DNA of 16,367 bases from an uncultured Clostridia bacterium (lineage in GTDB: Bacteria; Bacillota; Clostridia; RUG12999): assembly GCA_949739095.1 (NCBI GenBank), contig CATIYX010000200.1:1-16367 (forward strand), given 5' to 3'. The notes beneath the pieces are model-generated. The model worked only from the letters and a program-made list of their open reading frames with translations, searched no databases and was not told where the DNA came from. Positions 10,701-16,367 of this stretch are shown here, piece by piece; the first letter of the stretch is position 1; each line of letters begins with the position of its first letter. Both the position numbers and the translations under genes were made by a program.

Positions 10701-11921
10701 GTGATTAATCCCGATGAAACGCCGGGACAGGGTGACACCGCGCTTGCAGAGGTTACGAAATTTGTAAGCAAAGAAAAAGGCAGCTATGCGGTCATTGACC
10801 TGACGCAGGTATATGGCGAAGCGCTGGATATGAAGCGCGGATTCCTGCTGACAAACGACCGTCAGTCTTTAATCATTCAGGATGAAGTTTCACTTGCAGG
10901 CGCATCTGAGGTTTATTGGTTCATGCATACCGCCGGAGACATTGAAGTGGCGGAGGACGGCAAAAGCGTGTATATCACTAACTCCGGCGTTACCATCAAG
11001 ATGGAAATGTTAGGCAGCGATGACGGCGGCGCAAAATTTGAAGTGCGGGACGCATTGCCGTTGGATACAACGCCATGGCTGGAAGGACAGGGGCGCAACG
11101 AAAAATATAAAAAACTAACGATTCACTGGGACAATGTCCAGAGTTATACGCTGGCGCTTGCAGTTTCCCAGGTGATTGACCGTTCGGTTCCGACTTATAC
11201 ACAGGAGGTTGTGCCTATCGCGAATTGGGAAATTCCGGATGGTGAGATAGTACCGCTGCCCAAGCTAAACAGCATTACCATGGATGGCGCGGCGCTGCAA
11301 GGATTTAAGCCGGATCAATACACCTATACGGTGAATCTGCCATATGATACAGAAGAAAAACCGGTCTATGCTTATACAGTGGACAATAATCTGGACGTGA
11401 CTGTAGAGGAAAGCGAAAAAATTATTGGTAATACAAAATTCATTGTGCATGACAAAGAAACCGGAAAATATGCGGTTTATATTATCAGCACACATGTGAA
11501 TAGTTATATCGGTCAGATTCCGGGAAGCAAGGAATTGAATATTGTCGGTGTAACAGCAAGCGATGAACAGGCGTCGGAAGGAAACTATGCGGTCGGCGTA
11601 TTAGATAATGATTATATGACGCGCTGGGCTGCTATGGATGATGCATGGCTCACAGTAGAGTTAGCAGAACCAACGGAAATTTATGCACTCGGTTTCACAT
11701 GGTATTTGGGAGATCAGCGTACTTACATCTATGATGTGGAAATTTCCGAGGACGGTGAAAACTGGACGCAGGTTTATTCCGGTCTGTCCTCCGGAACAAC
11801 GAAAGGTATGGAAAGCATATTGCTGGGCAACCAGAAGGCAAAATATGTGAGATACCAAGGTCACGGACACTCGACCGGAAACTGGAACAATCTTTCAGCC
11901 GTAAGGGTATATGGGAAATAA
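7710..11921 (+). CDS. Exported multidomain heparinase II/III-family polysaccharide lyase
   Basis: The protein has 1403 residues from the ATG at 7710, with a signal peptide ending near AAA-S33. Modules in order: a concanavalin-like region opening with 'SDNFEEY' (~36-255); a region shared with the downstream paralogue (from ~259); a copper amine oxidase N-terminal-like domain (~461-551, 'YVTAQRMADIFGLELAWD'); an alpha/alpha-toroid with N746-SNWNPWC-H754 and E798-G-I-S-Y802-H803; the heparinase II/III C-terminal beta-sandwich with S948-H-F-H-Y-D953 and GH994NTY; a cadherin-like segment (~1186-1270); and an F5/8 type C domain (~1282-1403). Lyases of this superfamily cleave uronic-acid polysaccharides by beta-elimination, using Tyr/His in the toroid. 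H754, Y802 and the HFHYD site are candidate functional residues, not assigned ones. The substrate is unknown. An ATG at 7680 would add ten residues, but its GGAAG site is only 4 nt away. AAGG at 7694-7697 serves 7710 with wide spacing, so the start is not certain. The 44-bp gap implies the SLH operon continues into this gene. Confidence 0.9.
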   Translation: MRKKSRIKRQILLWTAAAMLLQPMMFQIPAAASEAVISEFSDNFEEYTKDGRMLYAKKWDNVKQGTDAENRVSVERDGDNGFAAFYVKGGVENGQVSYPSVSVRKNNINNQNRSLVYEGRFYTFDQNAKMTFIFTNGKTSELQEIFMLQGNEISIKTTNGQFQVVSRDAETKKWNRIALVLDGATGTYQIYLNGQAVTDSIPISLSKLDIGALSLQISVKNPTGIAYAEGRIYMDDVYVYEAAVPVESTDSIVSNYADIKTYLNRQFTGIAEDGRAHGVVSFTSAVNIVNNPSTTNKSAVVKLGADGAYFPLEQIATENFNVKIIYQSDRDVTLCAKDGNGKTENLITLPARTSFGSAKVAFDLGKGTCALLVKDSKTQSAQLSLKNIMSLGFSSEGASLTLNKLFAYSGAEELDDSYFKDYAYQKKARDILVTETWKSNYDILEQGVLMSVDFYQVSVFGNKIRISGEPPRVFDGKPYVPAENTAVYLGGEALEATENVPVRMIANGKIVEIGQEEIRYEKNTNYVTAQRMADIFGLELAWDGEYLLGFGKKTLFNSAKEQDDLKNALYYQRPTGEEIFDRIQKNGSLHPRVYVDAERFAEVRENIENDPTMKAWYDKIMMEAEGYLDTYALYFERSDGVRLLAVSNLMVARMSALGLAYQMTGDTKYAEAAWRDLEAVSNFSDWNPSHYLDVTTMSHGIAIGYSWFYDWLSEEQKNIIVEGFIRCGLNSYIESLDMRDWWTYVNSNWNPWCHGGLMTAIVAMSDRLGERGMYALDRAFPYLEYLYPEFVPDGAWVEGISYHATTLSYLSQWCATMETATGKDFGYWDLPGMELTPYYGEALSGAGGVYNYGDNTEVVSNCAAQAWFAYKYQDNGLMQMRYSNILSRGLATNWYDLLMLRPEMMNGSSSMSNDMLYQDKNIVSLRTSWTDALNGFFVGAKGGQNGESHFHYDLGGFVMDVGGVRFAYELGREGYALTANDTETYQYKKRAEGHNTYVINPDETPGQGDTALAEVTKFVSKEKGSYAVIDLTQVYGEALDMKRGFLLTNDRQSLIIQDEVSLAGASEVYWFMHTAGDIEVAEDGKSVYITNSGVTIKMEMLGSDDGGAKFEVRDALPLDTTPWLEGQGRNEKYKKLTIHWDNVQSYTLALAVSQVIDRSVPTYTQEVVPIANWEIPDGEIVPLPKLNSITMDGAALQGFKPDQYTYTVNLPYDTEEKPVYAYTVDNNLDVTVEESEKIIGNTKFIVHDKETGKYAVYIISTHVNSYIGQIPGSKELNIVGVTASDEQASEGNYAVGVLDNDYMTRWAAMDDAWLTVELAEPTEIYALGFTWYLGDQRTYIYDVEISEDGENWTQVYSGLSSGTTKGMESILLGNQKAKYVRYQGHGHSTGNWNNLSAVRVYGK

Positions 11922-11949
11922 TAAACTGAAACAAAATTGAATTAGGATG

Positions 11950-11993
11950 TATGCCCGGAGCGACAAAGAGAAATCTACGTTGTTCCGGGCATA
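11950..11993 (+). terminator. Terminator-like hairpin between the two lyase genes
   Basis: TATGCCCGGA at 11950-11959 pairs perfectly with TCCGGGCATA at 11984-11993. An inner ACAA/TTGT pairing shortens the 24-nt loop. The 3' side continues TTATCAGGA with no T-run, so it is not a typical intrinsic terminator. It may pause or stop transcription weakly, stabilise the upstream mRNA end, or work with another factor. Confidence 0.45.
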
Positions 11994-12052
11994 TTATCAG
12001 GATTTCTTACAGTGAAAATGATATTTGTTTCATAGAACGCTAGGGGACAAAT

Positions 12053-12064
12053 GGTAACGTTACC
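12053..12064. promoter_or_regulatory. Perfect 12-bp CpG-centred palindrome, candidate operator
   Basis: GGTAACGTTACC is its own reverse complement and lies 31 bp before the chosen start of the second lyase gene. LacI-family operators are typically palindromes with a central CG, so a sugar-responsive LacI-type site is a reasonable inference. No convincing -35/-10 pair was found beside it, and no LacI gene is in the window. Symmetry ends at the 12 bp. Confidence 0.4.
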
Positions 12065-12083
12065 TGAAATCAAAAAAGGGAAT

Positions 12084-12088
12084 GAGGT
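12084..12088 (+). promoter_or_regulatory. Shine-Dalgarno site of the second lyase gene
   Basis: GAGGT lies 7 nt before the ATG at 12096. It matches the anti-SD core over five consecutive bases. An earlier in-frame ATG at 12051 has only AGGGG, 4 nt away, and overlaps the edge of the palindrome, so 12096 is preferred. Confidence 0.65.
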
Positions 12089-12095
12089 AAAATCA

Positions 12096-14921
12096 ATGCG
12101 ATGGGATTCTTTTAAGGATATAGGGTTAATGCATACAGGAAAAGAAGAGGAAAATATAATCACAACATATTTAAACCGGCAGTTTACCGGTATTGCAAAC
12201 GATGGACGGGCACATGGCGTGGCGTCGTTTACCAGCACAGTCTCCATAGTGGATACGCCGTCGGCAGATAACAAAAGTGCCCGGATAACACTGGGGGCGG
12301 ACGGTGCGTATGTTCCACTGGAACAGGTACCTGCGGAAAATTTTACAGCTAAAATCGTTTATCAGGCAGACAGTGATGTAACATTGTTTGCTAAAAATGA
12401 AAGCGGCAGAAAAGAAACGCTGCTCACTTTGCCAGCAAAAAGTGCGCTTGGCAGCGTCAAGGCGGCGTTAGATATAGACCATGGTATTTGCACGCTGACG
12501 GACGAAAATGGAACGGAAAAAAGTACATCGCTTTCCATTGCAAAAATTGCAGGTCTGGGCTTTGACGGTGAGGGTACACAGCTTCTATTGAACAAGATTT
12601 TTGCCTATAGCGGTACGGCAGAACTGGAGGATTCCTATTTCAAGGACTATGCCTATCAAGAAAAGGCAAAGACGTATTTGGTGACAGAAAACTGGAAATC
12701 TGCCTATGGAGCGCTGTCGCGCGGCGTTTTTATGGGAATTGATTTCTATCAGGCATCGGTATTTGGTAACAAGATAAGAATAGAAGGTCAGCCGCCGCGT
12801 GTGTTTGACGGCGCGCCCTATGTACCGGTGGAAATGGCGGTAGTCTGTCTGGGCGGCGAGGTACTGGAACCGACGGACGGTGCGCCGGTTCGTTTTGCAG
12901 CAAATGGGGAGATACAGGAATTGATACATAGAGAAATCCATAGGGTGAAAGACACCAACTACGTTTTGGCACAACGTATAGCGGATATTTTTGGACTGGT
13001 TCTTTCATGGGATGGCGAATACCTGATGGGGTTTGGTAAGGAAAAGCTGTTTGATGAAACAAAGAATCAAGATGACCTGAAAGCAGCGTTATATTATCAG
13101 CGTCCGACAGGAGAAGAAATTTTTGACCGGATTCAAAAAAACGGCGACATTCATCCGCGGATTTTTGTGGACACACGGCGGCTGAAGGAGATTCGCGAAA
13201 ATATAGAACAGTATCCCATTATCCGGCAGTGGTATGAAAGTCTGGTAGATAAGGCACATAGTTATTTTGAGACAGAAACTTTATACTATACCAAGCCAGA
13301 CGGTATTCGATTGTTGTCGGTATCCATTGAATTGCTGCGCCGGATGGAGAATCTGGGACTTGCCTATCAAATGACGGGTGATACCAAATATGCGGAGGTA
13401 GCCTGGCGCGACTTGGAAGCGGTATCTGGTTTTAATGACTGGAACCCGTTGCACTATCTTGACGTTGCCACCATGTCCATGGGTGTAGCGGTAGGTTATA
13501 GTTGGTTTTATGACTATTTGACAGACGAACGGAAAGAGACAATTGTGGAAGGATTCACCCGCTGCGCACTGGATACCTATATTGAAGCGGTGGATGAACG
13601 GACTTGGTGGACTTACATTAATTCCAATTGGAATCCATGGTGCCACGGCGGGCTGCTGGAGGGGATTGTTGCCATGAGCGACCAGCTGGGAGAACGTGGC
13701 ATGTATGCGCTGGACCGTATGTTCCCATATATGGAATATCTTTATGGGGAATTTGCGCCGGATGGTGGCTGGGCAGAGGGAACCGCCTATCATGCAACCA
13801 CCCTGCGCTATTTATCGCTGTGGTGTGCTACATTGGAAACTGCTACAGGAAAAGATTTCGGCTACTGGGATTTGCCAGGTATGGATGTGACAGCATACTT
13901 CAGTGAAGTATTGTCTGGGGCGGGCGGCGTATATAACTATGGTGACAATATGGAAACACTGTCTCAATGTGAAGCGCAAGAGTGGTTCGCTACAAAATAT
14001 AATGATCCGGCACTTGCCAAAATGCGCTATGATGCCGCACGGAAAGGTGACAGGTTTATCTATCAATATGATATATTGATGACACATCCGGAGGATATGG
14101 ACGGCGTTAGTAAAATGGCGTCGGATACCTATTACAAAAAGATGAATATTGTTTCCATGCGAACGAGTTGGGAGGATATGACAGATGGTTTCTTCCTGGC
14201 AGCAAAGGGTGGGGAGCACGGCGTGAGTCATTTTCACTATGACCACGGCGGGTTTGTGATGGATGTCGGCGGCGTACGATTTGCCTATGAACTGGGGCGT
14301 GAAAGTTACGCTGTAACGCCAAACGATACCAAAACCTATCAATATAAAAAACGCGCCGAGGGACATAATACCTATGTGATAAATCCTGATGAAACGCCGG
14401 GGCAGGTGGACAACGCCTATGCGCCGGTGATAGATTTTGACAGCAAAGAGGAAGGTTGTTATACAGTGATTGACCTGTCGCAAAGCTACAAAGAGGCGCA
14501 GGACATGAAACGCGGTTTTTTGCTTACAGATAACCGCAGACAATTACTAATTCAGGACGAAGTGAAACTGTCCGAGCCGTCGGAAGTCTATTGGTTCATG
14601 CATACGCAGGGGAACGTTGAACTGATGGATGATGGAAAAACAGTGTATATTACTAAGGCGGGTATCAAGGTACGGCTGGATATTTTGGACAGCGCGAACG
14701 GCGGTGCAAAATTTGAAGTGCGGGACGCACTACCGCTAGAAACCACGCCATGGCTGGAGGGGCAGGGACGCAATGAGGAGTTCAAAAAGCTGACCATTCA
14801 TTGGGACAGCGTGCAGGATTTTATACTGCCCGTTATGGTGACGCAGGTGAAAAATTCTGATATATTACCTGATTTTCCGGCAGTAGTTCCCATGAGCATG
14901 TGGGAAATTTTAGAACGGTAG
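12096..14921 (+). CDS. Heparinase II/III-family lyase without signal peptide (paralogue)
   Basis: The protein has 941 residues from the ATG at 12096 (956 if 12051 is used). Residues ~22-938 align with residues ~259-1175 of the upstream lyase. The offset is exactly 237 residues at every landmark checked, so there is no net indel. Identity is roughly two thirds by eye and higher around the active-site region. The copper amine oxidase-like domain (~224-314), N509-SNWNPWC-H517, E561-G-T-A-Y565-H566, S711-H-F-H-Y-D716 and GH757NTY are all kept, so it is probably active. One visible change is H717 where the paralogue has Leu. It lacks the signal peptide, the N-terminal concanavalin-like region, and the cadherin-like and F5/8C tail. 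Both N-terminal choices are polar, so a cytoplasmic enzyme acting on imported oligosaccharides is likely. A truncated duplicate that lost export is the alternative. The reading frame is intact. Confidence 0.88.
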   Translation: MRWDSFKDIGLMHTGKEEENIITTYLNRQFTGIANDGRAHGVASFTSTVSIVDTPSADNKSARITLGADGAYVPLEQVPAENFTAKIVYQADSDVTLFAKNESGRKETLLTLPAKSALGSVKAALDIDHGICTLTDENGTEKSTSLSIAKIAGLGFDGEGTQLLLNKIFAYSGTAELEDSYFKDYAYQEKAKTYLVTENWKSAYGALSRGVFMGIDFYQASVFGNKIRIEGQPPRVFDGAPYVPVEMAVVCLGGEVLEPTDGAPVRFAANGEIQELIHREIHRVKDTNYVLAQRIADIFGLVLSWDGEYLMGFGKEKLFDETKNQDDLKAALYYQRPTGEEIFDRIQKNGDIHPRIFVDTRRLKEIRENIEQYPIIRQWYESLVDKAHSYFETETLYYTKPDGIRLLSVSIELLRRMENLGLAYQMTGDTKYAEVAWRDLEAVSGFNDWNPLHYLDVATMSMGVAVGYSWFYDYLTDERKETIVEGFTRCALDTYIEAVDERTWWTYINSNWNPWCHGGLLEGIVAMSDQLGERGMYALDRMFPYMEYLYGEFAPDGGWAEGTAYHATTLRYLSLWCATLETATGKDFGYWDLPGMDVTAYFSEVLSGAGGVYNYGDNMETLSQCEAQEWFATKYNDPALAKMRYDAARKGDRFIYQYDILMTHPEDMDGVSKMASDTYYKKMNIVSMRTSWEDMTDGFFLAAKGGEHGVSHFHYDHGGFVMDVGGVRFAYELGRESYAVTPNDTKTYQYKKRAEGHNTYVINPDETPGQVDNAYAPVIDFDSKEEGCYTVIDLSQSYKEAQDMKRGFLLTDNRRQLLIQDEVKLSEPSEVYWFMHTQGNVELMDDGKTVYITKAGIKVRLDILDSANGGAKFEVRDALPLETTPWLEGQGRNEEFKKLTIHWDSVQDFILPVMVTQVKNSDILPDFPAVVPMSMWEILER

Positions 14922-14946
14922 ACTGCTGTAAAAGAATCTTATAAAT

Positions 14947-14991
14947 ATAAGCCCCTGCCCGCTGTTATGTAGCGGGCAGGGGCTTATTTGA
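14947..14991 (+). terminator. Strong intrinsic terminator after the lyase operon
   Basis: A perfect 17-bp stem pairs 14947-14963 with 14971-14987 around the 7-nt loop GTTATGT, and the core is GCCCCTGCCCGCT. It begins 25 nt after the stop codon and is followed by a T-rich stretch (TTGATTTG). A/T-rich sequence on the left (AAAAGAATCTTATAAAT) could let it work weakly on the other strand too. Confidence 0.9.
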
Positions 14992-15012
14992 TTTGTAGAA
15001 AGAAACGGCGTA

Positions 15013-15041
15013 TTGTCAATGAAAAAAATTTATGGTATAAT
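15013..15041 (+). promoter_or_regulatory. Near-consensus sigma-A promoter
   Basis: TTGTCA (15013-15018, one mismatch to TTGACA) is followed by a 17-nt spacer and a perfect TATAAT (15036-15041), with an extended TG at 15033-15034. Transcription should start near 15048 and run rightward into the structured block. It starts 22 bp after the operon terminator, so it begins a new transcription unit. Confidence 0.75.
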
Positions 15042-15042
15042 A
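15030..15042 (+). repeat. 13-bp direct repeat, left copy
   Basis: TTATGGTATAATA is identical to the copy at 15352-15364 and covers the -10 region of the left promoter. The match stops on both sides (T versus A at each edge). The pair brackets the 309-bp palindrome-rich block and could be a target-site duplication. Confidence 0.55.
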
Positions 15043-15165
15043 TTTTCCAAGAAGGGATTCTCTCCGGCTTACGCCGTCGATTCACCCCCTCTTAGGATTT
15101 CTCCTACCGCCGTTGTGCGCTCGCACGTCGCGCCGCATAACGCGGCACTCCGAACGGCGGAAGGT

Positions 15166-15216
15166 ATGGAATATCCGGCGCGTGTGTGCCCCAGAGGGTA
15201 TGTCCGGATATTCCAT
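15166..15216. repeat. 13-bp perfect inverted repeat
   Basis: ATGGAATATCCGG (15166-15178) is the exact reverse complement of CCGGATATTCCAT (15204-15216), with 25 nt between them. It is the longest stem inside the structured block. Confidence 0.85.
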
Positions 15217-15292
15217 GATTTTAGTTACTGACCGTAGAACACTACAATATGTGCAACGAATCCAGCCCCCTGCAAGGGCCGTTTGCAGGGGT

Positions 15293-15322
15293 GCGGGGAG
15301 AATCGGAACTCCCCGCGTTTTT
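15293..15322 (+). terminator. Terminator-like hairpin ending the structured block
   Basis: GCGGGGAG (15293-15300) pairs with CTCCCCGC (15309-15316) around an 8-nt loop. GTTTTT follows at 15317-15322. This fits an intrinsic terminator for transcripts from the promoter at 15013-15041. Confidence 0.6.
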
Positions 15323-15323
15323 G

Positions 15324-15346
15324 GTACTTTTTGCTCCAAAAAGTAC
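15324..15346. repeat. 10-bp inverted repeat upstream of the sensor promoter
   Basis: GTACTTTTTG (15324-15333) pairs with CAAAAAGTAC (15337-15346) around a 3-nt loop. It occupies the place where a -35 box for the 15358 promoter would lie, so it might be an operator or simply the end of the palindromic block. Confidence 0.55.
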
Positions 15347-15351
15347 GTTTA

Positions 15352-15364
15352 TTATGGTATAATA
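15352..15364 (+). repeat. 13-bp direct repeat, right copy
   Basis: TTATGGTATAATA is identical to the left copy at 15030-15042. It contains the extended -10 box of the promoter nearest the sensor gene. Confidence 0.55.
15355..15363 (+). promoter_or_regulatory. Extended -10 promoter of the sensor gene
   Basis: TGG then TATAAT (15358-15363) forms a perfect extended -10 (TGnTATAAT). No -35 match sits 16-18 nt upstream, where the TTTTTG/CAAAAA hairpin lies instead. The predicted start near 15370 gives a ~33-nt leader with the SD site of the next gene. Confidence 0.6.
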
Positions 15365-15402
15365 ATTGCACAGAACAAAAATCATTGCAGGGAGGGAACA
15401 AC

Positions 15403-16367
15403 ATGCTGAAAAAATGGTGGCAGTCGCTGACGCAAAAAAACAGTTTATTTCATAAATATTTGTTGGCGCTGCTAGCGCTTTTGATTATTCCCACGCTGCT
15501 GGGGGTGGCAATGTTCCAGGTGTCTATGCATGCGATGGAAAAAGAAGTGCGGGAGAACAGCCGCAAAACGCTGGAACAGGTGCAAAAAACGCTGGACCGA
15601 GACCTAGAAAATATCCGCCGTATTGCCATGGATTTGGCGGAAAGTGAAGAGCTAATCAATTTCACCTATAATAAAGATGATGTGGAGAGCCTGTACCGTT
15701 TGGCAAAGCTGACGGAAAAAACAGGGAAAAACTATAACGACCAAAACGCCTTGATTGTGGAGAGCTTCATTTATATGAAAGAAAATGAAGTGGTGCTGTC
15801 GGGACGTGCGAAATATACACCGCGGGAGTTTTACAACTATTTTATGAAAATGGAAGGGTGGAGTTATGATGAATGGATTCTGCATATGGATGGACAGTAT
15901 TTTAACGATACACTTCCAGCGCAGATAGTAGAATTTAAGTCGGGTGAAGGAAAAAAACGTGTTATTCCATATATCCATTCTTATCCGATGGGGGGCGGCA
16001 GCAAGGGAAATATTGTAATTTTTTTGGATTATGATAAAATTACCAGCGCATTTGAAAGCGTTTATGACAGCGAACAAAGCTGTATGTATTATATGAATCA
16101 AAACGGAGCTGTTGTGTTTACTGTTGGCAATGAGGATTTGCGGCAGGAGGGCTTTGCGTCTCTGGCGGAGGGCAGCCACACAGGAAAGGCGGGCAGCAAA
16201 AGCGTGCTGGTATTCAAACAGAACGGAGAAAACAGAAACAGTCAATATATCAGTGTGGAGGATAGAAAAAAAATCAAAGCGCAAACTGCGCCGGTGCGTA
16301 ATGTAGTGGTGATTTATTTTCTGCTCATGCTGCTGGTTGGCGCTGCTTTGGCAGCTTATGTTGCCTA
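15403..16367 (+). CDS. Two-TM extracellular sensor protein, AraC-type regulator or YesM-type kinase (3' truncated by window)
   Basis: An open frame of 321 codons from ATG 15403 runs off the window edge without a stop. GGAGGG at 15391-15396 precedes the ATG by 6 nt. A first membrane segment (~residues 19-42, 'LLALLALLIIPTLLGVAMF') is followed by a charged helical stretch (~47-75), a ~230-residue extracellular region with a dCache-like pattern ('ESFIYMKENEVVLSG', later 'GNIVIFLDYDKI' and 'YYMNQNGAVVFTVG'), and a second membrane segment from ~304. This layout is typical both of membrane-bound AraC-family regulators and of YesM-type histidine kinases in Bacillota, which often sit beside glycan-use genes. 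The deciding C-terminal part (AraC HTH, or HAMP plus kinase) is outside the window. It is likely to sense an external ligand, and regulation of the lyase locus or of a following transporter is inferred from position only. Confidence 0.8.
   Translation, partial: MLKKWWQSLTQKNSLFHKYLLALLALLIIPTLLGVAMFQVSMHAMEKEVRENSRKTLEQVQKTLDRDLENIRRIAMDLAESEELINFTYNKDDVESLYRLAKLTEKTGKNYNDQNALIVESFIYMKENEVVLSGRAKYTPREFYNYFMKMEGWSYDEWILHMDGQYFNDTLPAQIVEFKSGEGKKRVIPYIHSYPMGGGSKGNIVIFLDYDKITSAFESVYDSEQSCMYYMNQNGAVVFTVGNEDLRQEGFASLAEGSHTGKAGSKSVLVFKQNGENRNSQYISVEDRKKIKAQTAPVRNVVVIYFLLMLLVGAALAAYVA

Larger units (their letters stand above)
15048..15322 (+). ncRNA. Candidate structured non-coding RNA (~275 nt)
   Basis: This stretch follows a near-consensus promoter and ends in a GC-rich hairpin with a T-run. 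Helices visible by eye: CGGC-ttac-GCCG (15065-15076); an outer stem CCGCCGTT/AACGGCGG (15107-15114 with 15153-15160) enclosing GTGC/GCAC (15115-15126) and GCCGC/GCGGC (15132-15146), which makes a three-way junction; a 13-bp stem ATGGAATATCCGG/CCGGATATTCCAT (15166-15178 with 15204-15216); CCCCTGCAA/TTGCAGGGG (15267-15275 with 15283-15291); and the end hairpin at 15293-15316. No match to tmRNA, RNase P, SRP RNA or a T-box was recognised. The same features would suit a dispersed palindromic DNA element that happens to be transcribed. Short ORFs across it, on either strand, have no convincing start sites. Confidence 0.35.
15043..15351. mobile_element. Possible small non-autonomous palindromic element
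   Basis: The block is flanked by exact 13-bp direct repeats, is unusually rich in inverted repeats, has GC-rich stretches unlike the A/T-rich flanks, and encodes no recognisable protein. These are traits of miniature or REP-like insertions. Clear terminal inverted repeats were not found, so the family and the exact ends are uncertain. Removing the block plus one repeat copy would give a single sigma-A promoter directly before the sensor gene. Confidence 0.35.

Noticed and set aside
12025..12053. Possible promoter TTGTTT with a weak -10 before the second lyase
   Set aside because: The best -10 (ACAAAT) matches only three of six positions, so no promoter was called.
12051..12095. Upstream ATG start for the second lyase
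   Set aside because: Its AGGGG is only 4 nt away, it would place the palindrome in coding sequence, and the extra 15 residues have no counterpart in the paralogue. GAGGT serves the ATG at 12096 better.
11975..12274. - strand ORF across the gap between the lyase genes
   Set aside because: It overlaps the 5' end of the second lyase, whose homology to its paralogue is clear, and has no recognisable domain.
13812..14543. 243-codon - strand ORF inside the second lyase gene
   Set aside because: It lies opposite the conserved catalytic region of the lyase and shows no family features.
14947..14987. Possible attachment site or inverted repeat of an insertion sequence
   Set aside because: A perfect GC-rich stem with a short loop right after a stop codon and before T-rich DNA is better explained as an intrinsic terminator.
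15013..15231. Small + strand ORF over the promoter and structured block
   Set aside because: It begins inside the -35 box, has no Shine-Dalgarno site, and its protein only reflects the inverted repeats.
15082..15339. Small - strand ORF of 85 codons, and a 98-codon + strand ORF at 15113-15409
   Set aside because: Both cross the same palindromes, have no supporting start sites, and one overlaps the start of the sensor gene. Arg/Pro-rich products are typical of GC-rich non-coding repeats.

Overview
The window looks like chromosome from an S-layer-bearing member of the Bacillota, most likely a Clostridia-type anaerobe. The reasons are SLH surface-anchoring domains in two proteins, purine-rich Shine-Dalgarno sites (AAGGAG, GAGGT, GGAGGG), consensus sigma-A promoters and moderate GC. 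The species cannot be named from the sequence. Every gene recognised lies on the + strand.

Layout: (1) 29-5002 encodes a ~1657-residue exported protein made of three ~480-residue repeats of a carbohydrate-binding-like module plus Ig-like modules, ending in a Gly-rich linker and three SLH domains. (2) 5002-7665, coupled by a TAATG stop/start overlap, encodes a second exported SLH protein with its SLH domains at the N-terminus. (3) 7710-11921 encodes a 1403-residue exported heparinase II/III-like polysaccharide lyase with flanking accessory modules, including a C-terminal F5/8 type C (discoidin) domain. (4) After 174 bp holding an imperfect terminator-like hairpin and a perfect CpG-centred palindrome, 12096-14921 encodes a paralogue of the lyase core. 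It lacks the signal peptide and both accessory ends, yet by position it aligns without net gaps over about 915 residues. (5) A strong intrinsic terminator at 14947-14991 closes this block. (6) 15013-15402 has no convincing protein gene. It holds a near-consensus promoter, a run of strong inverted repeats ending in a terminator-like hairpin, and a second extended -10 promoter. A 13-bp direct repeat spanning both -10 boxes brackets the structured block. (7) From 15403 to the window end runs the N-terminal part of a two-TM extracellular sensor protein, probably a membrane-anchored AraC-family regulator or a YesM-type sensor kinase.

Inferred working: the SLH proteins are held on cell-wall polymer and may bind or present glycan, the exported lyase cleaves an acidic polysaccharide, the signal-less paralogue may act on imported oligosaccharides, and the sensor gene beside them may control a glycan-use locus. 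The substrate cannot be read from the sequence.

The most unusual part is the 15.0-15.4 kb block. It is either a ~275-nt structured RNA with its own promoter and terminator, or a small palindromic element that inserted into the sensor gene's promoter and duplicated the -10 box. These two readings can both be true.
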